Source: DATEJJ01 sp039649115 (GTDB lineage Bacteria > Actinomycetota > Actinomycetes > Mycobacteriales > Micromonosporaceae). Taken from it: a stretch of 64,000 nt of DNA. This document shows, one piece after another, positions 60,959 to 64,000 of this stretch. How positions within the stretch are numbered: the first letter of the stretch is position 1; every line of letters starts with the position of its first letter. Location: positions 1-64,000 of the forward strand of contig JBBWZQ010000282.1 of assembly GCA_039649115.1 (NCBI GenBank), given 5' to 3'. The notes below the pieces were generated by a model. It saw only the letters and a program-made list of their open reading frames with translations. It was not told the DNA's origin and did no database searches. Position numbers and translations under genes: made by a program.

Positions 60959-61885
60959 CTAGTCGGATGGCGCGGCCGCGCGCAGGAAACGCCCGAGCCG
61001 CGCGAGCGCCTGCCTCGCCTTGGCGAGCCGCGCATGGTGCAGGTGCCAGACATGCACCATGCCGGGCCACACCTCGAGCGTGACCGGCGACCCGGCGTCC
61101 GCCATCTTCGCCGCGAACCGCTCGGCGTCGCTGAGGAGCATTTCGCGGTCCCCCACCTGGATGAGAACGGGCGGGAAGCCGTGCAGGTCGCCGTAGAGCG
61201 GAGACGCGTACGGCGTGCTCGGCGAGACGCCGGCCAGGTACGAGTCGGCCACCATGGACACCACCCGCCTGGTGATCAGCGGGTCGACCGCCTCCTTGGT
61301 CCGGAACGTCTCGCCGGTACCGGCGAGGTCCACCCACGGCGAGATGCACGCCGCCGCGGCCGGCACCGGGAGGTTGCGGTCCCGCGCCGCCATCAGGGTG
61401 GCGAGGACGAGACCGCCGCCGGCGGAGTCGCCCACCACCACGACGGCCCCCGGCGGCCACCCGTCGGCGAGCAGCGCGGCATATGCGCTCACCGCGTCTT
61501 CCAGCGCCGCCGGGTACCGGTGCTCCGGTGCCCGGCGGTACTGCAGGTGCAGCATCGGACAGCGCGCCGCGCGCGCGACCTCGGCGGCGAGGCTGCCATG
61601 GCTCATCTGCGAGCCGTAGACGTAGCCACCGCCGTGCACGTAGACACCGATCCGTGACTCGTCGACGTCCGGCGGCGTGAGCACGAACGCGGGTACGCCA
61701 CCGACATCTCGCTGGCGTACCTCGACGTCCGGCGCGACCGGTGTGCCCCATGCGTCGTAGAAGTGCCTGCCCTCGACGATGTCGTCCGGCCACGCGTCCG
61801 CCTCGAGCGCCTGCAGCAGGCTTGCCAGTTCGGTCTCATCGTCCGCCGACATGACCGGCACGTCCGGGCCCCTCACCGGTGACAC
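60959..61885 (-). CDS. Alpha/beta hydrolase, hormone-sensitive-lipase family
   Basis: A 308-residue esterase-type protein: oxyanion motif VHGGGYVYG near 84, nucleophile elbow VVGDSAGGG near 152, acid near DPLITRRVV or the later VGDREMLL region, and His in WPGMVHVWHL near 278. It hydrolyses an ester, lactone or thioester of a small molecule. GTG 61885 is taken as start; ATG 61852 (MSADDE) is equally possible. It lies 7 bp after the preceding gene. Confidence 0.88.
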   Translation of the reverse strand: MSPVRGPDVPVMSADDETELASLLQALEADAWPDDIVEGRHFYDAWGTPVAPDVEVRQRDVGGVPAFVLTPPDVDESRIGVYVHGGGYVYGSQMSHGSLAAEVARAARCPMLHLQYRRAPEHRYPAALEDAVSAYAALLADGWPPGAVVVVGDSAGGGLVLATLMAARDRNLPVPAAAACISPWVDLAGTGETFRTKEAVDPLITRRVVSMVADSYLAGVSPSTPYASPLYGDLHGFPPVLIQVGDREMLLSDAERFAAKMADAGSPVTLEVWPGMVHVWHLHHARLAKARQALARLGRFLRAAAPSD

Positions 61886-61892
61886 GTGCGCG

Positions 61893-62843
61893 TCAATCGC
61901 CGACGTTGACCGGGCGCTCCGCCACGACAGACGAATCCACGCCGCGGTGGTAGCGCTCGTGCGCCGCGGCGTCCGGAACGTTCAGCGTGACCTCAGGAAC
62001 GCTCAGCCGGTAGTGGCGGTACCACTTCGCCAGATCGGCACCCTCCGCGAACTGGAACTCGATGTGCCTGATCGGCCGCTTGCCAGGCTGCCGCGGGTCG
62101 GCGAGGTGCGGCATCGATCCGGCGTGCGCCAGGCCGCCGGTCACCTCGTTGTTCAGCACGACCATGACCAGGTCGTTCTGCAGGTCGACGTCCACGGCCA
62201 CCGAGTAGTCGGCGAGGATCGCCTCGCTGTACCGCTCCTTCACCGCCACGTTGTAGCTGTGCGGCATCAGTTCGACGAGATCGGCCGGGTCCACCCCGTT
62301 GGTGCTGCAGTACTCCCGCGTGTTGCACACGATGGGCAGGCCACCGGCGATGTTCGTGTTCGGACCGTAGACGTTGCCGATGAACGGTGTCGCGGCATCG
62401 AAGTGGACGCACTTCGTGGTGAGGAACTCGCGAGACGTCGTGTGGTCGCTGTTCGGCGTGAAATGGAGGTTCTTGTTGAAGCCGTCGACATCCATCTTCG
62501 CCACCCGGTCGTAGCCCATCACGACCGGGCTGTGCTTCGAGACATCGACCGTGGCCGCGAAGTCGCGGAAGATCGACTCAAGGTAGTCCCGCGCGACCGC
62601 CGCGTCGCCCTCGCGATGGACATCCATGCCGTGCCGGGCGAGCAGCGCACCCGCGCCGTGGCAGACCGCCAGCCCGGCGCCGTCCGCGACCAGGTCGACC
62701 AGTCGCGCCGTGAGCGCGTCGCCCACCGCGCGGAGCTCACCGTCCACCAGTTCGGCGTCGTGGTCCGACACGTCGACCATCGACAGCTTCACGATTTCTC
62801 TCATCGGGATCTCCACCGTTACCTCCACAGTAGTTGTTGTCAT
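61893..62843 (-). CDS. Uncharacterised protein with HxD motif, possible oxygenase
   Basis: A 316-residue protein that I do not recognise. The centre carries KCVHFDAATPFIGNVYGPNT, then GGLPIVCNTREYC, and later GLAHAGSMPHL with Arg shortly after and RHIEFQFAEG. An HxD followed about 90 residues later by a His and an Arg recalls the iron and 2-oxoglutarate sites of the jelly-roll oxygenases, but the family cannot be confirmed by eye. It overlaps the CitE-like gene by 4 bp and is followed by the hydrolase gene, so it belongs to the operon. Confidence 0.7.
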   Translation of the reverse strand: MTTTTVEVTVEIPMREIVKLSMVDVSDHDAELVDGELRAVGDALTARLVDLVADGAGLAVCHGAGALLARHGMDVHREGDAAVARDYLESIFRDFAATVDVSKHSPVVMGYDRVAKMDVDGFNKNLHFTPNSDHTTSREFLTTKCVHFDAATPFIGNVYGPNTNIAGGLPIVCNTREYCSTNGVDPADLVELMPHSYNVAVKERYSEAILADYSVAVDVDLQNDLVMVVLNNEVTGGLAHAGSMPHLADPRQPGKRPIRHIEFQFAEGADLAKWYRHYRLSVPEVTLNVPDAAAHERYHRGVDSSVVAERPVNVGD

Positions 62844-63679
62844 TGACAGAAGTTGTCGTAGAGCTGCAGCATGCGGCGGGCCTTGAGCACGAAGGGCGGG
62901 GCGAGCACCCGGTCCTTCGTCACGGCGAACCCCGTCGCCTCTGCCTCGTAGTCTTTGATCGTCCGCCGGTAGCCCGCCAACTCGTCGGGATCCACCGTGA
63001 AGGTCTCGGTGATCGCCTCGACCTGCTTCGGATGGATGGCCGCCTTGCCCGTGAACCCGCAGCGCCTCGCGGCCTCACACTCCGCCCGGACAACCGTCAT
63101 GTCCCAGAGCTCGAACGAGTTCGTGTCGATGGCCGGGAGCGCGTGCTTCGCCGCCGCGACACACAGCCTGGCGCGGGCATACCCCAGATAGGCTTCGTTC
63201 GGCGCATACATCTCGGAGGCCAGGTCCGCCTGCCCGAAAGACAGGCCATCGCTCAGTGCCGCGATCTCGAAGGCATTCTCGACGGCGTCCACGGTTTCGA
63301 TGAAGCTGCAGATCTCCGGAGGGTTCGCCAGTCGCGCCAGCAGCGACCGGTAGACCGCGACATCGCCGGCCGTGGCGACCTTGGGCACGAAGACCGCCTG
63401 CACGACGACCCCGCCGACCCGACCGTCCAACCGGACCAGCGCCTCGATGTCCGGCATGCCGTCCGGCGTACTGAGGCTGTTGATCCTCAGCCCGAGGCCG
63501 GCCAGTCCGGACTCCGACAGGTCGACATCGACCAGGCGGTCCCGTGCCGCGTCCTTCAGGTGCTTCGGGATGGAGTCCTCGAGGTCCAGCACCACCATCC
63601 CGGTACGCGCCGGCGCAGACCTGAGGATCGAGTCGACCCGCAGCGCCGGTGTGTAGAGCAGGCACGGGTGAACCTTCAC
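62840..63679 (-). CDS. CitE-like lyase (HpcH/HpaI aldolase superfamily)
   Basis: A 279-residue TIM-barrel protein: LLYTPALRVDSILRSAP, VVLDLEDSIPKHLKD (metal-site Glu/Asp), CSFIETVDAVENAFEIA and GFTGKAAIHPKQVEAI, all landmarks of the CitE/malyl-CoA lyase group. It makes or breaks a C-C bond between an acyl-CoA (or similar) and a 2-oxo acid with Mg. GTG 63679 overlaps the upstream oxygenase stop by 4 bp. It could supply the acyl unit for the oxoamine synthase. Confidence 0.9.
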   Translation of the reverse strand: MKVHPCLLYTPALRVDSILRSAPARTGMVVLDLEDSIPKHLKDAARDRLVDVDLSESGLAGLGLRINSLSTPDGMPDIEALVRLDGRVGGVVVQAVFVPKVATAGDVAVYRSLLARLANPPEICSFIETVDAVENAFEIAALSDGLSFGQADLASEMYAPNEAYLGYARARLCVAAAKHALPAIDTNSFELWDMTVVRAECEAARRCGFTGKAAIHPKQVEAITETFTVDPDELAGYRRTIKDYEAEATGFAVTKDRVLAPPFVLKARRMLQLYDNFCQ

Positions 63680-64000
63680 GCGCCGACCTCCCTCCCGAAC
63701 AAGGCGTTCATCTTCTCCAGGGAGAAGGTCTCGTACCGGATGGGCTCGTACCTGGCGGGCCGCTCCCTGGTGAACTTCGGGAAGCATTCGATCAGCGCGT
63801 CGTCGTTGGCGAGCTTGAAGAAGACGATGGACTGTCGCGGCTCGTGTGCCAGCCTGACCCGGTGCGGCGTCGAGACATACTCGTCGTTCGACCAACGCGC
63901 CATGAGGTCGCCGATGTTGACGATGAACCAGTCACGCCTGTCCACGGCGATGTCGAGCCAGTTGCCGGACAGGTCACGGAGCTGGAGCCCCGGACCGTCC
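63676..64000 (-). CDS. 2-oxoglutarate/Fe(II) oxygenase, isopenicillin N synthase-like (partial)
   Basis: The last 107 residues of a gene whose 5' end lies beyond the right edge. They contain GLQLRDLSGNWLDI, FIVNIGDLMARWSNDEYVST, the distal iron ligand His in STPHRV and the 2-oxoglutarate-binding pair in RQSIVFF, the classic C-terminal pattern of IPNS-like oxygenases. It hydroxylates, desaturates or cyclises a substrate. It is coupled by a 4-bp overlap to the CitE-like gene. Confidence 0.9.
   Translation of the reverse strand, partial: DGPGLQLRDLSGNWLDIAVDRRDWFIVNIGDLMARWSNDEYVSTPHRVRLAHEPRQSIVFFKLANDDALIECFPKFTRERPARYEPIRYETFSLEKMNALFGREVGA

Overview
The window is very GC-rich, with strong third-position G/C bias, GTG and ATGA/GTGA-coupled starts, long polycistronic operons and actinomycete-type regulators, ABC transporters and sensor kinases. 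It fits an actinomycete chromosome. Micromonosporaceae is my guess from the GGDEF-EAL-GAF protein and a 57-bp in-frame repeat, but I cannot verify that. I see no rRNA, tRNA, CRISPR array, transposase or phage gene. Most of it reads as accessory, metabolic-island DNA.

Layout: (1) 1-15.1 kb: a possible peptide gene, a monooxygenase-like protein, an epoxide hydrolase, a c-di-GMP protein and two groups of sensor kinases. Between the kinase groups lie an alpha-oxoamine-synthase/acyltransferase fusion and a PrnB/IDO-like protein that is translationally coupled to a PAS kinase. (2) 15.1-17.7 kb: a sialidase-fold protein, an unknown protein and a DedA membrane protein. (3) 17.7-32.0 kb: a catabolic cluster. 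It holds a two-component flavin monooxygenase, a ThDP enzyme, an aldo/keto reductase, a LigB-LigA fused extradiol dioxygenase, a 4,5-dihydroxyphthalate decarboxylase-like protein, a complete Liv-type ABC importer, a double-MarR regulator and an aldehyde dehydrogenase. A GTTCGTATACG motif recurs at its three promoter regions. (4) 32.2-52.0 kb: a ten-gene operon (ATP-grasp, MFS, acyltransferase, SDR, transketolase, RraA-like, RmlD-like, HAD, sulfotransferase), then proA-like, neuB-like, a FadR/GntR regulator, pxpB/pxpC-like genes and a second complete Liv importer. Seven copies of a palindrome close to ATTGTTNAACAAT sit at the six promoter regions of this block, several inside or beside recognisable -35/-10 boxes. 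One regulator therefore probably controls the whole 20 kb. (5) 52.0-64.0 kb: one leftward operon of twelve genes, running off the right edge. It combines ATP-grasp ligase, MFS exporter, methyltransferase, amidase with a small AtzG-like subunit, M24 peptidase, cyclodeaminase-family reductase, alpha-oxoamine synthase, alpha/beta hydrolase, an unknown protein, a CitE-like lyase and a 2-oxoglutarate oxygenase. It looks like a biosynthetic cluster without NRPS or PKS.

The strongest candidates for undescribed systems are block 4 (a regulon that appears to join synthesis, lactam opening and uptake) and block 5 (a PKS/NRPS-free small-molecule operon). Products are not predictable from sequence alone.
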